Assembly (NCBI RefSeq): GCF_019175285.1
Contig: NC_056523.1
Coordinates: 125,901,306-125,965,305 of the forward strand
Length of the DNA stretch: 64,000 nt
Direction of reading: 5' to 3'
Source of the DNA: Sceloporus undulatus
Taxonomy: Eukaryota > Chordata > Lepidosauria > Squamata > Phrynosomatidae
Part shown: in pieces, positions 1 through 12,515 of the stretch
Layout: each line of letters begins with the position of its first letter
Numbering within the stretch: position 1 is the first letter of the stretch
The notes under the pieces: model-generated
The model's database searches: none
Told to the model about the DNA's origin: nothing
What the model saw: the letters and a program-made list of their open reading frames with translations, nothing else
Made by a program: the position numbers and the translations under genes

Positions 1-1860
1 TTAGCACCTGTTGGGCTGTGTATGGACCATGGGATAAACAATGCAACATTTAGCCAAATGTTCCTCCCAAGCTCCTCATTATTTCAATGTGTCATTTGTA
101 GCCAAAAATGATCTGATCCTTTTATTCACTTAGATGGATAATGAAAAAATGAGTTCTCCCACCGTGGCAACCATCAGTTTCAAGTAGTCTAATAGGGCTT
201 TTTCTATGATAAATTTGAGCATCGTAAAATGCTACAGGACTCTTACCAGTTTTAAAAACACATTTCTGGCAAATATCACAGTCATCCTCTAATGGCCAAA
301 GGAGGGGACATCAAAGGAGCTAAATGTCATGATCAGCCATTTTTATAAATGAGGATGACTCTTCATGAAAATAACATTTGATTACCTGACAGGAGAAAAG
401 CTTCCCACCCAAATATATCTGCAGCTCAGGAGCTGAAAGATAAGGGCCACATTTTCAGCTGTGTTGCAGCATATCACCAGAGTTGTACTATGAGCTATGT
501 ATTATTTGCTGTCAGCCACTGTACACTGTAGTGGGTGGCACTCATTCCTAAAGCCACTGGGATGATAGGGATCAGGGGCATTCTTTGTTCAATAATAAAT
601 CCAATCTGTTTGATCCTTTAACTATTAATCTGAGTCATGACCTTCAACAGACTTTAGTCTAGCTCTTCAGATAATCTGCTGAAATACCTAGCCAATACCT
701 TCTTCTTGCTTTCCTCTCCAGCAGCTTGCTTTCTGCCAACATGGTGGGCACTGAAATTCTATCAAGGTGTTCAACAGCAAAAGGAGACCAAGTGAGCTGG
801 ACAATTAGCAAACAATTAATATTTTCCCTTCCTGGACTTTCACTGCAGCCGGGAAGCTTGCTTGATTGCAATGACTCACACACACACATCCCAGCTCACA
901 ATTTACCTCTATGCATATATTTACCTCTCATATACAGACCAGTAGGACTTCCATTACAAATAGACGGGCCAGCAGGAGGAAAAACCATCTTCGGTTCCTC
1001 ATATTTTACTCCTCTCTTTTTCTCTCACATGCTTACAAAATGCATCACTGCAGCAAGATACTATGTGTGCCAACAAAGGTAAACAGATCTATTAAACATG
1101 TGCATGTTTGAGATGCTCACAGACACACAGTTTAAGTCCTTGGGAATAAAATTAGAATGAAGAAGAAGATGATGGCACATACAGATATACCTCCCTCTTG
1201 TGCTGCTGCTGTTTTGGTTACATAAATATGGGTACTCCCTCCTCCTGAACCCTGTTAAGAAAAAGCACTCGTCCTCCAGAATATTGGAGACAACACTACA
1301 TGCGGGAATAAGGGGAATGAATACACATGTAGTGGCCATACAGTGATAATGCTGAGATACCTCCTGGAACAAATATACATGTATTGGTCCCAGTCCAGCA
1401 CACCAAGTGCTCACTGAGATCAGTGGTCTTCAGTGCATGTAACTTTTTGTTAGAATGCATCTGTTACCAAATCATGGGCTTCTTAGTGGGTTCAGTCTCT
1501 GGTCTGTGGCCTGAAATAGCCTGTATTTAAGGAGATAGCCCAGTCGTCAAGCCACAGTAATGACCACTGTGATTCTGAATCAAATGCCATGTACACCATT
1601 GCCCAAGTCAGATCACACATGCCAAGATCTACAACTCTCTTACTGGACTAACAACTACCAGCGCCGTGATTAACTCCCAGGTGCAAGGTAACTGACATAT
1701 CATACCACCTTCAGCAGCTACCTGAGCCTCCATTTTTTTTCCTTTCCCTTTTCAGCCAAGAGAACCTCCTCCTTAAACCTACTAGAGCTGGTACCTTAAA
1801 GAAACACACAGAGAAGAAATGCTGAGCAACAATAACAGATTGTAAAGAGTTTGTTTGTTT
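1..1860. other. AT-rich intergenic sequence, no gene seen
   Basis: No reading frame here has splice signals plus a recognisable protein, and the open frames of 60-118 codons have no family resemblance. I see no clear repeat family. This is a statement of absence by eye only; an old, decayed repeat could be missed. Confidence 0.5.
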
Positions 1861-2971
1861 GTTGATTGGATTTATACCCCACCTTTCTCCTGTAATGGGA
1901 TCCAATGCGGCTTCCAGAAGTTTTAAATTAAATTAAAATATAATTTTACAAAAGTTTTTTTAAAAGAATTAAATAGCAATATATCAAATCCATGAGTTAA
2001 ATAGTTACACATTTAAAACTAAACTATAATTAATGACAACTAAAATAAAATACAGCACACCATTTCACCCATATAGTTGTTGCAGAATTTACAACTCAAA
2101 GGCCTGCCTGAATGAAAAGGTCTTCAGCTGCCATTGGACAGAAAGGAGGGAGAGGGTCAGATAGATTTTCTGCAGAAGGGAGTTCCACAGCCTGGGAACA
2201 GCTGCTAGGAAGACCCTCTCCTGTGTCCTCATCAAACATGACTGTGGGGCCATTCATACTACCTTTTAACCCAGTTTTGAAATCGATTCTTCCACGTGAA
2301 GTTCATATTGGGCCCGATTCTGTCACAATCCATGTCGAGGCTTGCACAAGGAAATGTCCCTTAGCGCAGGTTATCAAGATTCAGGCTAAAATCCGTCTTT
2401 TCTGAAAAGACCTGGGTTCCGTGAAATATGAACTTGCCCTCGATCATGATCAGGGCAAATTCAGGGAGGGATTAAGGTCAGAGGGTGGGCAGAGGTCAGA
2501 GCATTCCCCCCCCTTATGGGGGGGGGGGGGAGGAAGAGGAGGAGGAGGAAGAAAGAGCCAAAGGAAAAAGGGGAATCTGGAGGAAAGGGTGACAAGAGGC
2601 AAAAAGGGGAAATCAGGGTGACTGACGGGGGCTGCAAAGGGCTGTCAGAGGGAGGGGGGAGAAAGTGATGATGGTGGAGGAGGAGGAGGAGGAGGAGGAG
2701 AATGAAGGAGCCGTGGGAAGAAGGGAGCCATAGAGGGCATTCTATAATGGAGCAGGAGGTGGAGGATGAAGGAACCAGGGCAGCTCAGAGGGAGGGGAGG
2801 GTCGGAAGGAAGGAAGGAGGAGGAGGATTGCCAAGGGAAATAGGGCTGCGGGGCTAAGCTGGGGGATGTAGGGAAATCAGGCTGCAGAAGCAGCCTCTTT
2901 TATTTTTGACAATTTATGCGCATGATATTTTGGGTGCTTGCTTGTGCTAATTTCATTTCCTCTTGCTCCTG

Positions 2972-2973
<2 letters not shown>

Positions 2974-3012
<39 letters not shown>
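2974..3012. repeat. (TTA)n trinucleotide microsatellite
   Basis: About 13 uninterrupted TTA/ATT units. On the minus strand they read as poly-Asn and create a spurious open frame. Confidence 0.9.
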
Positions 3013-3579
3013 GTGTTATATGAGGATGCTACGGTCAGAATGCCTGTGCTGCATTTCCCTTTTATTCCCAATTGATTCCATGGGTCTACATTAGTTGGAA
3101 CTGACAGGTCACTCTCTCTCAGCCTCAGTGGAAGGCAATGGCAAAGCTCCTCTGAAGAGAATGTAGCAGGAGGAAAGGGGTCAGTTCAGTTCAGGTCACA
3201 GGCAGGGCACGAATGGAGCTCCCATCAGGCACCTCCCCCCCTTTTATATTTTTCAAAATTATTTTTGACAAAATAGGCGCATGTTTGTTTTTTTTCTTGA
3301 GACAGATATACAGTACATAGATAGAACATGGCTAGCAGCTTGTTCCCTTTCACTTTCATTTGCTGGCTTCCAGCAAAGGGGAAATGTTGCAAAGGGCAAG
3401 ACTTGCGAATGGAATGCTACAATTTGAATGTTACATTTGTTGCTCTATTTGGCAAATTGGCAAAATGATATACATGCTTTTGCTACTCTCTAAGGAATTC
3501 AGGGGTAGCCCTGAATTGCTTTTAAAAGCCAAAAAGAATGACGGCAATCACATTCTTTTCTGGCATTTCCAAGGTGAGG

Positions 3580-3580
3580 A

Positions 3581-3621
<41 letters not shown>
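3580..3621. repeat. (ATT)n trinucleotide microsatellite
   Basis: About 14 ATT/TTA units. They read as poly-Ile or poly-Asn in spurious frames on the two strands. Confidence 0.9.
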
Positions 3622-3622
<1 letters not shown>

Positions 3623-4504
3623 ATGTGTAAGAGGCATTCTGGGGTGGCATGGAGTGGGGGATACAGGATGCATTAGCTTGCATTTTGGGGTTGAAAAGGG
3701 GCCAAGGGCAGATCATAACCTGCACTGACCCAAATGCCCACAACACACACACACACAAAAGAGGTTTATAAATTTGACAAAAGGTGCACATTTTGGTGCA
3801 TTTTGTGCCTGGCTCTTTAAAAAAAGGAGGGGGGAAGCACACTTCCGATGCCCCAATGAGTGCTGCAAACGTCACCTATAACGATCGATTGATTGACAAC
3901 AGGCGCCTTCATGGTAAACCCCGATTTCTGAAGAAGACATTCAGGTTAAAATGCCCCACTTCTTGTGGAGGGCACTTACTAACGGAGATTCGGGAAGGTC
4001 CCCCCCCCGAATCTTCCCGGTTCCTTCAGGAGCAAACCCGCCAGTGGGAATTGGGCCTGTGCAGGTGGCAGGACCAAGAGAAAGCCCTTCCCCTGCAGAT
4101 GTTAAACCTTGCACTCACTTGTATGGCAATGTATGGTCTCAGATAGTCTGGATCCAATCCACTTTAAAGGTCCAAACCAGCACTTTGATTTATACCCCAA
4201 AACAAACTGGTAGTTAGTGACATTTTTTCAATTGTAGGGGTTCAAATGATTCCTGTAACTAACCTAGTCTACATCTTGGCTGCTGCATTTTATACCTGCT
4301 GAAGTCTCTCAGCAGTTTCCAAAGGCAGCCCCGTGTAGAGCACATTGAAGTAATCCAAAAAGGATGTAATCAGGGCATGTGTCACTGAAGCCACATCTGA
4401 CATCTAAAGAATAGGTGCAGCTAGTGCCTTGGTTTTAACTGTGCAAAATACTCTTGGCCACCACTGAAACCTAGGCATCCAGGCTCAGATCAGAGACTAG
4501 GGAG

Positions 4505-4811
4505 ATTATCAGATTGGGGGAGGGGGGAGCCAGGAGTAAAAGGCATACTCCCAGCGTAATCACACAATCATGCTGAACGTTTTCTGACACATTGTGCTCA
4601 TCCAGGACTTATCCCATGAAGATCCAGGAATGTTCCTGATACTAAACCATTCCCAGGATTTCCCTGTGAATGATTTGTTGCTGGTGCATTCCTGGATCTT
4701 CCCAGGATAAGTCCTGGATGAGCTTGACATCATCTGAAAATCTTCAGTGTGATCATGCAATTATGCCGGGAGTATGCCTTTTACGCCCAGTTTTTTCCCC
4801 TGTCTGATAAT
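4505..4811. mobile_element. Foldback MITE, ~307 bp
   Basis: The two halves are inverted copies. The left end starts attatcagattggggg and the reverse complement of the right end starts attatcagacagggg. Both then run through gtaaaaggcatactccc. Flanks actagggag and acttaggag look like an imperfect 8-9 bp target duplication. It carries no coding capacity. It lies inside the L2-like LINE fossil, so it is the younger insertion. The superfamily (hAT- or Mutator-like by duplication length) is uncertain. Confidence 0.7.
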
Positions 4812-6194
4812 CACTTAGGAGTACACTTTAGCTGCAAACCTGAGATTTCACGGGGAATGTAACTCCCTTTCACTGACTGAATCCCTATCCCCTGAACTGC
4901 CTAATGACTGACCAGGAGCACCTCTGTTTTGCCTGCAGTAAGTTTCAGTTAGCTCATTCTCATCCAATCCATTACTGATATCAGACACTGGTTTAGTACA
5001 GAGACAGCTGCTTTGGAATCGGATTTAAAGGAGAGATAGAGTTGGATGTCAACAGCATACTGATGACAGTGAACCCCCTAACTCCAGATAACCTTTCCCA
5101 GTGGTTTAATTTAAATATTAAACAGCATGGAGGACAGATCCAAGCCCTGAGGGACATTTGTGGCCAGCAGCCAGAGTGTTGAACAGACAAACACAGCACC
5201 ACCTTCTGAGTCCACCCTTCCAAGAAGGACTGAAACCACTACAGAACAGTGCTCCCAAGTCAAGTGCCAGAGAGGCAACTCCCGATACCATAGTCTATGG
5301 TATCGAAACCACTGAGAGATCCAGCAGAAAAACAGGGACACACTCCTGTTGTTTAGTTCCCTGCACAGGTCATCCTCCAAGGTGACCAAAGCTGTCTTTG
5401 TCCCATAGCCAGGCCTAAAGTCAGACTAAAATGGATCTAGAAAATCTGTCTCATCCAGAAATCTCTGGAGCCAGAAGGTCACTACATGCTCTAGAAACTT
5501 GCCCCCAAAAGGAATATTGGAAACTGACGGACAGTGCTCTGGTATGGTAGGGTCCAGGGAGGAATATTTCCAATAGTGTCCTCATCATAGCTTGTTTTAG
5601 GAAAATTTGAAACCTGTCTTGCTCTAGTGAGGCATTCACTATTCCCCAAACCCACTCAGACAGGCTCCTTTGGGCTGCTTTTAGGAACCAGGAACTGCAT
5701 GGGTCTATTACATATGTGGGGGCCCTTATTTCTCCAATGATCCTGTCCACGTCCTCAGGCTACTTAAATTGAATTACTATCCAACACTGGACAAGCAGAG
5801 GGATATATCAAGTACAGCATCCAAATAAGAGTAGATCCAAGCAATATTATCTGCAAAGTGCTGTGCAAATTCTTCACAGCAGGCTCTGAATGGTTTAGAT
5901 ACTGCTCCTGTGGGGCAGAGTATAAAAGGCCCCTGTCAATTCAAGACAGCCCTGCTGGATGATATTGTATGGATGCAATGGTGGCAGCGAAGAAGGATTT
6001 CTTTGCTATTGCCACCGCCATGGCATAGGCATTTCAAAGAGCTCTAGCTTGTGTTCAGTCAGACTCACTACAAATCTTCCGCCATTGACGCTGTAGTCTC
6101 TGTCCCACTCATTTCATCACTACTAGCTCTGTAGTGAGCCAGGGTCCTCGCTTGGCTCCACTATCAGAGAGGATTCTTCGGAGCAATTAACCAA

Positions 6195-6290
6195 GGAACT
6201 GTCTAATTAAGCATTTATAAGCTGCTCTGAGAGCCTTTGTGGCTGAAGAGTGGGGTATAAATACTCTAAGTAAATAAATAAATCATGTCC
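6195..6290 (+). mobile_element. Short LINE/SINE 3' tail fragment
   Basis: The segment ends in gtggggtataaatactctaag followed by aataaataaataaa. This is the usual tail of squamate retroposons and is opposite in orientation to the surrounding LINE fossil. It is too short to assign to a family. Confidence 0.4.
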
Positions 6291-7049
6291 ACTGCCCTGG
6301 CCATTTCCCTATTCTAGAGATCAGCCAAGACTTCAACTTGTGGAGGCAACAAGAAATTCTCAAGGAGCCATCAGGAACCCATCTGGATTCATAACCCTCC
6401 TGGGGCAGACCATCTTAATCACCCTCCACCCCTAAAGAGGTTCTGAGTCTCAGTGAATCTAAATCCCACCTGGTAGTGATCTGTTCATGGCAATAAAACT
6501 ATAAAAACATCCTCCACAACCAGATCACCATGCTCCCACCCTGCACAGAAAACTCGGTCTAGATTGTGTCCTATAGCATGGGTGGCACTAGATGCTACTT
6601 GGGATAAATCTAGGGCTGTTATAGAGGACATGGAGTCCTGAGCTGCTCCTGACAGAGATGGTTCCACATGGATGTTGAAGCACAACTAGACAATGGGAAT
6701 TCCAGCACCACTCTTGAGACCAAATCAGCCAGCTCAAGGAAAGGAGATTGCTGAGCAGAAGGGCAGGTAATACATCAACAGAATCCTTATTCTGTCCTGG
6801 CCACCCACCTTTAAGTACACTCGCTCAAACCCAGAAGATTGTGGGATGGAGTACCTGGTGAAGGGAGATGGAATCCCGATAGACCACTGTGACTCTGGCT
6901 CCCCACCCCCCCAAACCTCACCTTTTGCGCCACAGAGTACCCAGGTGGACAAAGCTAGGAGAGCCCCCCCTCCACCGGTCATCCAGCCAACTCTCTGTAA
7001 TACAAACTCAGATGGCATGCTCATCCAAAATTATGTTCTGGATTAACAG

Positions 7050-8220
7050 TGTTTTTTCCATTTTACTGACCTGGCATAAAGCAGCAGCATTTTTAGCCGA
7101 GGGGGCTTGTTACCATGGCTATCCAAACTATTTCAGATGGAAGACACCTTTTCTGTGGCTCTCCTTTCCCCCATCTTGATAACTCTGAATCCCCACTCCG
7201 TATTGCCTTCTACCTATTAATGTTGCAATGGTTGCTCCTTTGGTTGCTCCCTTTCCCATGTTCTCTGAATATTCCATATTTACTTTTTGTTGCCAAGAGA
7301 TCAGTCTAAAGGAAAAGACCAGTTAAAAGATGGGGGGGGGGCTCCTCTCCACTTCCAAGCAGGGTAACATGCTCTTGCTCTCGCTCAGTCTTTGGAGCAG
7401 CTCCTCCAAAAGGGAGACCATCTTTGATGTGCCTGCCCCCCCCCCCCCCCCGCCAGCCTCTTATACCATCATTCAGGCAGGGGTGAAGGCAATGCTGATT
7501 CCCCAGTTCCTGGCTCAGAATCAGGAGTCTAGGGCCTGTTCCTGCAGTATATAGATGGTCTTCTCAGCAAGCAACCAGACAGGAAGGCAGGCAGTTCTCA
7601 GAGAATAGAGGCAACAGCAAGCAGATGGTGAGACCAGCTATAGACCACAGACCTCTCTTCTCTAGAATGGAGATGGAGGTGAGCTCTTTCTCCTTGGTGT
7701 GCTGTTTACTGCATGTATAATTTGAAATATATATTTTTAAAAGCCTGCTCCAGATAATTAACCATTTCCAAGACAGCTTATGGCACTTGCTATTAGCAAC
7801 AAGCAATGAAGATTAAAATGCCATCCTAATTTTATTTAATCATAAAAGTATATGCAAAAAAATTGAAACAGTATAAAATGATTAAAAGTGATTAAAAGCT
7901 TGGGTAAATGGGGGGGAAAGAGCCATAGCTTGTAACCTTTTTTCTGGACTACGCCTCCCCAAATTCCCTAGCATGGCCTCCGAAAGCTCATTAAACTGGA
8001 TCCTCTGGGAGCAGTTCTCCAGTTACTGTCAAGAGTTGTTTAAAAGAGATTGAACACCATTTCCTTGTTAAAACATAACCATGCAAATTACCAAACATGC
8101 AGCCATCCATCCGCTCCACGTGGCTGCACTTTTTTGGCAAAGGGAGGATGAATAGATGCACTGGTAAGCAAAGACAATTACATGTCAACACAAATGTACA
8201 AAGATCCACAGCAACTTGCA
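7050..8220. other. Intergenic, no gene seen
   Basis: The stretch has homopolymer G and C runs near 7330 and 7439-7455 and otherwise unassigned sequence. A short block near 7655-7668 is bounded by ctctctag and gtgagctc and could imitate a tiny exon, but nothing supports it as coding. Confidence 0.4.
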
Positions 8221-8734
8221 TAATACATTTACGAGTACTCTGGCCCTAGTATTACAGGAAACCAGGGGTTTGAACCCCCACTCAGCCACAGAAACCCATT
8301 GGGTGACTTTGGGCAAGCCACACTCTGTCAGCCTCACACAATGGCAAGTTCCCTCTAAATAAATCTTGCCAAGAAAACCCAAGAACAAGTCCCCTTAGGG
8401 TAGGGTTGCCATAAGTCAGGACCTCTAAACCGGGACAAATGTAGGACAAATGTAGGGCAACATTTTCAAATGTAGGACACTTTTATAAAAATGGAGGACA
8501 TGAAAAATTGCTGGTTTCTTTTAAAAAAATATAGGATTAAACAGAAAGGGGGGGTTAAATAAGGGGGTTTGAGAAAGGGGGATATAGAAGGAGGGCTAGA
8601 TGGGGTACCTAGAAGGGATTAGGGTTAGATAAAGAGGAGTAAGATACAGAGGGGTTAGAGGGGGGCTTAGAAGAGACTTAAATAAGGAACTTAGATAGAG
8701 GGGGGTTAGATGGGCTTAAATTCTAAAGCACCAG

Positions 8735-9003
8735 AGTTGTTCTCTCTGCAGGGCTCTCAGACTACATACACACTGCAGAAATAACCCAGTCTGACAGTAC
8801 TTTAACTGTCCTGGATCAATGCTATGGAATTCTGGGAAATGTAGTTTGTTGTGGCTCCAGAGCAGAGCTCTGCTTGTTCAGTGCCAGGAGCTGATTTGCC
8901 TGTGTAGTTTAGCTGTGAATTTCACAAACCGCTCGGATTCCCAGTGATTGGGCGGTATATAAATAAATCCTATTATTATTATTATTATTATTATATTATT
9001 AAA
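8735..9003. repeat. Short interspersed repeat with 'actgcagaaataaccc' core and ATT tail
   Basis: The block around acactgcagaaataaccc, through tgctatggaattctgggaaa, recurs in diverged form at 35083-35170 and 36116-36334, where it is a palindromic MITE. A (TTA)n tract follows at about 8970-9000, after a LINE-like ggcggtatataaataaat tail. The two parts are probably separate fragments. Confidence 0.5.
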
Positions 9004-9017
9004 TAAGGTGGTTAGAG

Positions 9018-9153
9018 CAGTGGTTCCCAAACTGTGTCCTTTAAGAGATTTTGGACTTCAACTCCCAGAAGCCTCAGACATGTTACTCAATAGTCTGAGA
9101 TTCTGGGAGCTGAAGTCCAAAATTACTTCAAGAGCACAGTTTGGGGATCACTG
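9018..9153. mobile_element. Palindromic hAT MITE, 136 bp
   Basis: The ends cagtggttcccaaactgtg and cacagtttggggatcactg are inverted copies. Inside, ttttggacttcaactcccag is mirrored by ctgggagctgaagtccaaaa. Flanks ggttagag and ggttagaa form an 8 bp duplication within the G-rich tandem block of the host hAT element. A relative of this family lies at 38949-39084. Confidence 0.85.
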
Positions 9154-10244
9154 GGTTAGAAAGAGGGGGGAGTAGATAGAGAGGGGTTGGAGGGGGGTTG
9201 AGATGGAGAGAAGGAGGTAGATAGAAGGGGGTTAGAGAGGGCTCAGTTAAAGTGGGGTAACAGGGGGAGAGGGAGTCAGAGAGAGGATTAGAGAGGAGAG
9301 GGGTGTGTGTTTGGGGGACCTTGGGGAGGGGGCTTCCAATATCCGATGGGGGCGATCCTGGGGGGAGCCTGGGGCCCAGGAGGGGCCTGGAAGGTGCCCT
9401 CTTGCCTCTCCCGGGTGCCAGCCCCTTCCTCCTCTTCTCAGCCTTCCCAAGGCTCTTCCTCCTCTTCCTCTCTGACGGCTGGGTCCCTGAGGCGCCCCTC
9501 CCCTTTAGTGAGGCAGCTCTCCCGGCGCTTCAGAGCCCCTTCCTTGCAAGAACAGGAGGAGGAGGTGGGCTGGGGGTCAGGGGTTCCAGGAAAGGGCCCT
9601 TTCGTTCCCCAGGCCGGGCTGCCCTAGAGGCCAGGGCCCTTTCCTCCCCTCTCCCAGCGGCCTGCCTGGACGGGTGGGGCCACTGCTGCTGACGACCTGC
9701 CTGGCTCTGCTCCTCCTCCTGGCGCCTTGTTGCCCTGCCTGACTAAGCCTGCTCCTTGGGAGGGCTGGCCAATAGGGACAAGGCAGAGCAGCAGAGCCCT
9801 CCCCTGCCAGCTCCAGCCCATCACAATATAGGGATGCAGCAGGGCCAGGAGCCGGGCAGCCACCCAAGGGCATGACGTGACCGGGAACGCCCCCTAGAAA
9901 TCGGGGGAGTCACGCCTCCCACCGGGTTATGGCAAGCCTACCTTAGGGTCATCATATGTCAGAAATGACTTGAAGGCACACAACAAACTGTGGCCATTTT
10001 TATCACATTGGTTTGAAATGAGACCAAACTAGCCAGTCAGGTCATAGGCCCCACATTTCAACTTTTATGCTGGGTAGATGTAATTATTCTAAGCAATAGA
10101 ATTATGGGGCTTATAATGGTGGAACTTTTCTTTTCTTTTCTTTCTTGTTAACTCAACGAGAATACAGAACTACAGTACAGGGTTATAATCTTCCCCTCAC
10201 AGCTGTTACCTAGATGATTCTTTAATTGGATCGTCATAATCACT

Positions 10245-10879
10245 CAGGGCCGGCTCTAGATATTTGGCCACCCTAGGTGAGAAATATTTTGGCGCCCCCC
10301 CGGCCGCCTATAATCCCCAGCGGGCTTTGCAGCCAGAGGTCCCACCCTTTTGAAGCCTCCCAACCAATTAGAGAGGCCACCGACAGAAAAGGGGCGGGAC
10401 TTCCAGCCGCAAAGCCCACTGGGGCTTGTAGTCCCGTCCCCTTCTCCCTGCAGTTGCCTGGCAGCCCCGGGGAGAAGAGGAGGAGGCGGCCCCCTGTCCT
10501 TTCCTCCCCACAGGTGGCTGCACCCACGGGAAGGAAGGGAGGAGGAGGAGGTGCCCCCGTTCCTTCCTTCCTGCGGGTGGCTGGAGAGGGCGCTTGCACG
10601 AGCACAGCTCCGGACCCCATGGCGCCAAAGTTGCACCTCCTGCTGCTCTGCTGGGGGCGGGGCTAGAGTTGTGCTCCAGCCAAGCGCCAGCCCCTGCTTC
10701 CCCTGAGTCAGGCCCAGGGCAGCAGGAGAAGAGCAGGCGCCCTGGGCTGGGACAGGGCTGCGTGCGCGCGCAGGTGCACATGCACGCACACACGCACGCA
10801 GAGGGGCGCAAATTGTGCCCCTGGTTTTTTTGTGCCCCAGGTGACCGCCTAGGTCACCTATATGGTAGGGCCGGCCCTG
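10245..10879. mobile_element. Non-autonomous hAT element, 635 bp, GC-rich cargo
   Basis: The ends are cagggccggctctagat and, reverse complemented from the right, cagggccggccctacca. A perfect 8 bp duplication, taatcact, flanks the element (10237-10244 and 10880-10887). The interior is GC-rich and contains ggtggctgcacccacgggaa-type units. Long open frames on both strands are compositional. The interior is clearly related to that of the 30708-31403 element, although the termini differ. Confidence 0.85.
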
Positions 10880-10887
10880 TAATCACT

Positions 10888-11828
10888 ACAGTATGAAATT
10901 ATTATATTTTACACTAGTTTTACATTGACTGCTCATTTGTCACTGTAATGTGAAATTAAACATTTTAAACAGTAGAAATATAAGTCACATAAAAGAATGC
11001 AAACCAATGTTGACTGTCCTTTATTTTCATAGTACTGCAGATTTTATCACCTCCTGGCAGAAGTAAAGCTATCTTATGTCTCCATTGAACAACACAGCAT
11101 GGATACCTCTCTTAAGAATGGGTTCCTTTGTTGTTAAGAGATTCACTATCCACCCTGTGGTTCTTCACTTCTTCCATCTTACACTTAACAATTAAGGCAT
11201 TTACATGAATATCTGCCACAAGGCAGCTGACCCCAAATCAATTTGTACTGGAAAAATAATATCACAGATCATTCTAGGCTCATTTAGAAATGCTGATTTC
11301 TTTATTCCTGCAGAACACTAACGAAGCGATAATTATTGTCTGGAAAAGATAAATTTCACCACCAGAGGAAGGTAATTTAAGGCTGGAATTAGAATCGGAT
11401 CCCCCCCCCCAGAAGCTTGCATCATGAAATATCAGAACAGAAGATACCATTTGAAAACAGTGATAGGAACCACAGGACTTCCAAGCTATTAGGTGCACCA
11501 AGAGTAATCAACTATCCTTGCAGTGCACAAGTCCTCTGCATTTTACTTCAACAGCATTCCTAAATTATGGAGAACTCCTTCAAGATGACAAGAGCACACA
11601 TGATTAAGCCTTTAAAGCAGTGTTGTTTCAGAATACCATAGGGCGCTCTCCAGCAAAATCCAAACTATCCCAGGCACAGGGAACTGGAAAGCAGCAACAG
11701 TCTGACCAGATAGCTACTGAAACCTTACCCACAACACTCATATCTCTAACCTTACCTGCAGCTTAAATATTTCAACTGTATTTAATAGCATACAACTGTA
11801 TTTAATAACAATTTGTTTTTTTGTTGTT
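10888..11828. other. Intergenic, no gene or repeat recognised
   Basis: Ordinary AT-rich sequence. A C-run at 11401-11410 is the only local feature. No exon-like segment with splice sites and conserved peptide was found. Confidence 0.45.
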
Positions 11829-12069
11829 GAGAGCCAGCATGGTGTAGTGGTTTGAGCTTTGGACTACAGCTCTGGAGATCAGGGTTCGAATCCCGCTCAG
11901 CCATGGAAACCCAATGCGTGACTTTGGACAAGCCACACTCTATCATCCTCAGAGGAAGGCAATGGCAATTCCCCTCTGAACAAATCTTGCCAAGACAACC
12001 TGTTAAGAAGTTTGATTTAGGGTTGCCAGAAGTCAAAAATGACTTCAAGGCACACAGCAAAAACAATTT
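11829..12069 (+). mobile_element. Full-length tRNA-derived squamate SINE
   Basis: The head gagagccagcatggtgtagt carries the A-box region, and gggttcgaatcccgctc is the B-box. The body ends with tcaaaaatgacttcaaggca and a short caaaaaca tail, which is Bov-B-like. This is the cleanest copy of the family in the window. Confidence 0.85.
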
Positions 12070-12515
12070 GTTAGGGCTAAAAGATTTTCAATAAAATGAT
12101 AGTTTTGGAAATTAAAAAAATATAATTAATATCTGCAGGAAGACATTCAGAGATGAGAGGTGGGTACATCTTATGAGGCGGTCAGATTAATTGGGGAAGG
12201 GCTGCTACCTCCTGTCATACCTATAGCCAACACAAATGAAAGGCCATTTCTTTCACAAAGTTACATACAGTAATTCAAGGTACATTAAATCTTCTTGTTG
12301 ATATTCTGTTTAAAGGTATAGTATGCAATTATTTCACCTTCTCCTAGTTGCATACCAGACTGGAACACTCTGTTCCTAGATATTATCAGGAGCAAATGGC
12401 TAAGGTGTATGATATCTCCTTATTATTCACAATCAATGTTATTGCAGAAAATCAAAGTGTGTAGAAACTGAACACTAATCTCATACCTGAGTAAGGTACA
12501 ACACTAAAAATGAAC
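12070..12515. other. Intergenic, nothing recognised
   Basis: AT-rich sequence between a SINE and the first DIRS fossil. No coding or repeat signature was seen. Confidence 0.4.

Larger units (their letters stand above)
2250..4150. repeat. Low-complexity, purine-rich insert with microsatellites
   Basis: The stretch separates two parts of the surrounding LINE fossil. It contains G-runs, (GGA)n near 2674-2700, GGAA-rich DNA, and two (ATT)n microsatellites at about 2974-3012 and 3580-3621. I could not identify terminal repeats with certainty, so whether it is one inserted element or expanded local sequence is open. Confidence 0.4.
1860..7050 (-). mobile_element. Decayed L2-like (L2/Vingi group) LINE, interrupted
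   Basis: Read on the minus strand, broken frames match non-LTR reverse transcriptase and AP endonuclease. About 5389-5111 gives VTLEDDLCRELNNRSVSLFF followed by a shifted copy of the usual [13 protein letters not shown] block. About 6990-6740 gives FERVYLKVGGQDRIRILLMY, which fits an endonuclease segment. The plus-strand left edge, with tttataccccacctttctcc, looks like the 3' end of such elements. The order 3' end, RT, endonuclease from left to right fits one minus-strand copy. It is interrupted by at least one foldback element (4505-4811) and by non-LINE sequence at about 2250-4150. Many stops and shifts make it long dead. Subfamily assignment is an inference from remembered motifs. Confidence 0.62.
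8401..9940. mobile_element. Non-autonomous hAT transposon, 1540 bp, inside a SINE
   Basis: The termini are inverted: tagggttgccataagtcagg on the left, and taggcttgccataacccgg as the reverse complement of the right end. An exact 8 bp duplication, ccttaggg, lies at 8393-8400 and 9941-9948, as hAT elements make. There is no transposase frame. The interior has a G-rich degenerate tandem block built on ggggttagatag (about 8540-8720 and 9155-9300), a second hAT insertion (9018-9153), and a GC-rich right half (9300-9900) whose long open frames on both strands look like base-composition artefacts. Confidence 0.82.
8221..9990 (+). mobile_element. tRNA-derived squamate SINE with Bov-B-like tail, split by a hAT element
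   Basis: The body is 8221-8400, with the B-box-like ggtttgaaccccc, then ccattgggtgactttgggca and aatcttgccaagaaaaccc. The tail resumes at 9941-9990, with tgacttgaaggcacacaaca. The split is caused by the 8401-9940 insertion, flanked by the 8 bp duplication ccttaggg. The tRNA-like head and the acttgaaggcacaca tail are those of the Sauria-type SINEs of squamates. Confidence 0.75.

Noticed and set aside
726-1414. 118- and 117-codon frames on the two strands
   Set aside because: No splice sites in place, no recognisable peptide; chance frames.
2877-3875. Frames with poly-Asn or poly-Ile
   Set aside because: Read through (ATT)n microsatellites.
7655-7668. Tiny exon-like block between ctctctag and gtgagctc
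   Set aside because: Too short, no conserved peptide, no partner exon.
9303-9873. CpG-rich block that could be a promoter or first exon
   Set aside because: It lies fully inside the hAT element bounded by ccttaggg duplications; no downstream exon.
10256-10811. Pro/Arg-rich frames up to 177 codons
   Set aside because: Compositional frames in the GC-rich interior of a hAT element, on both strands.
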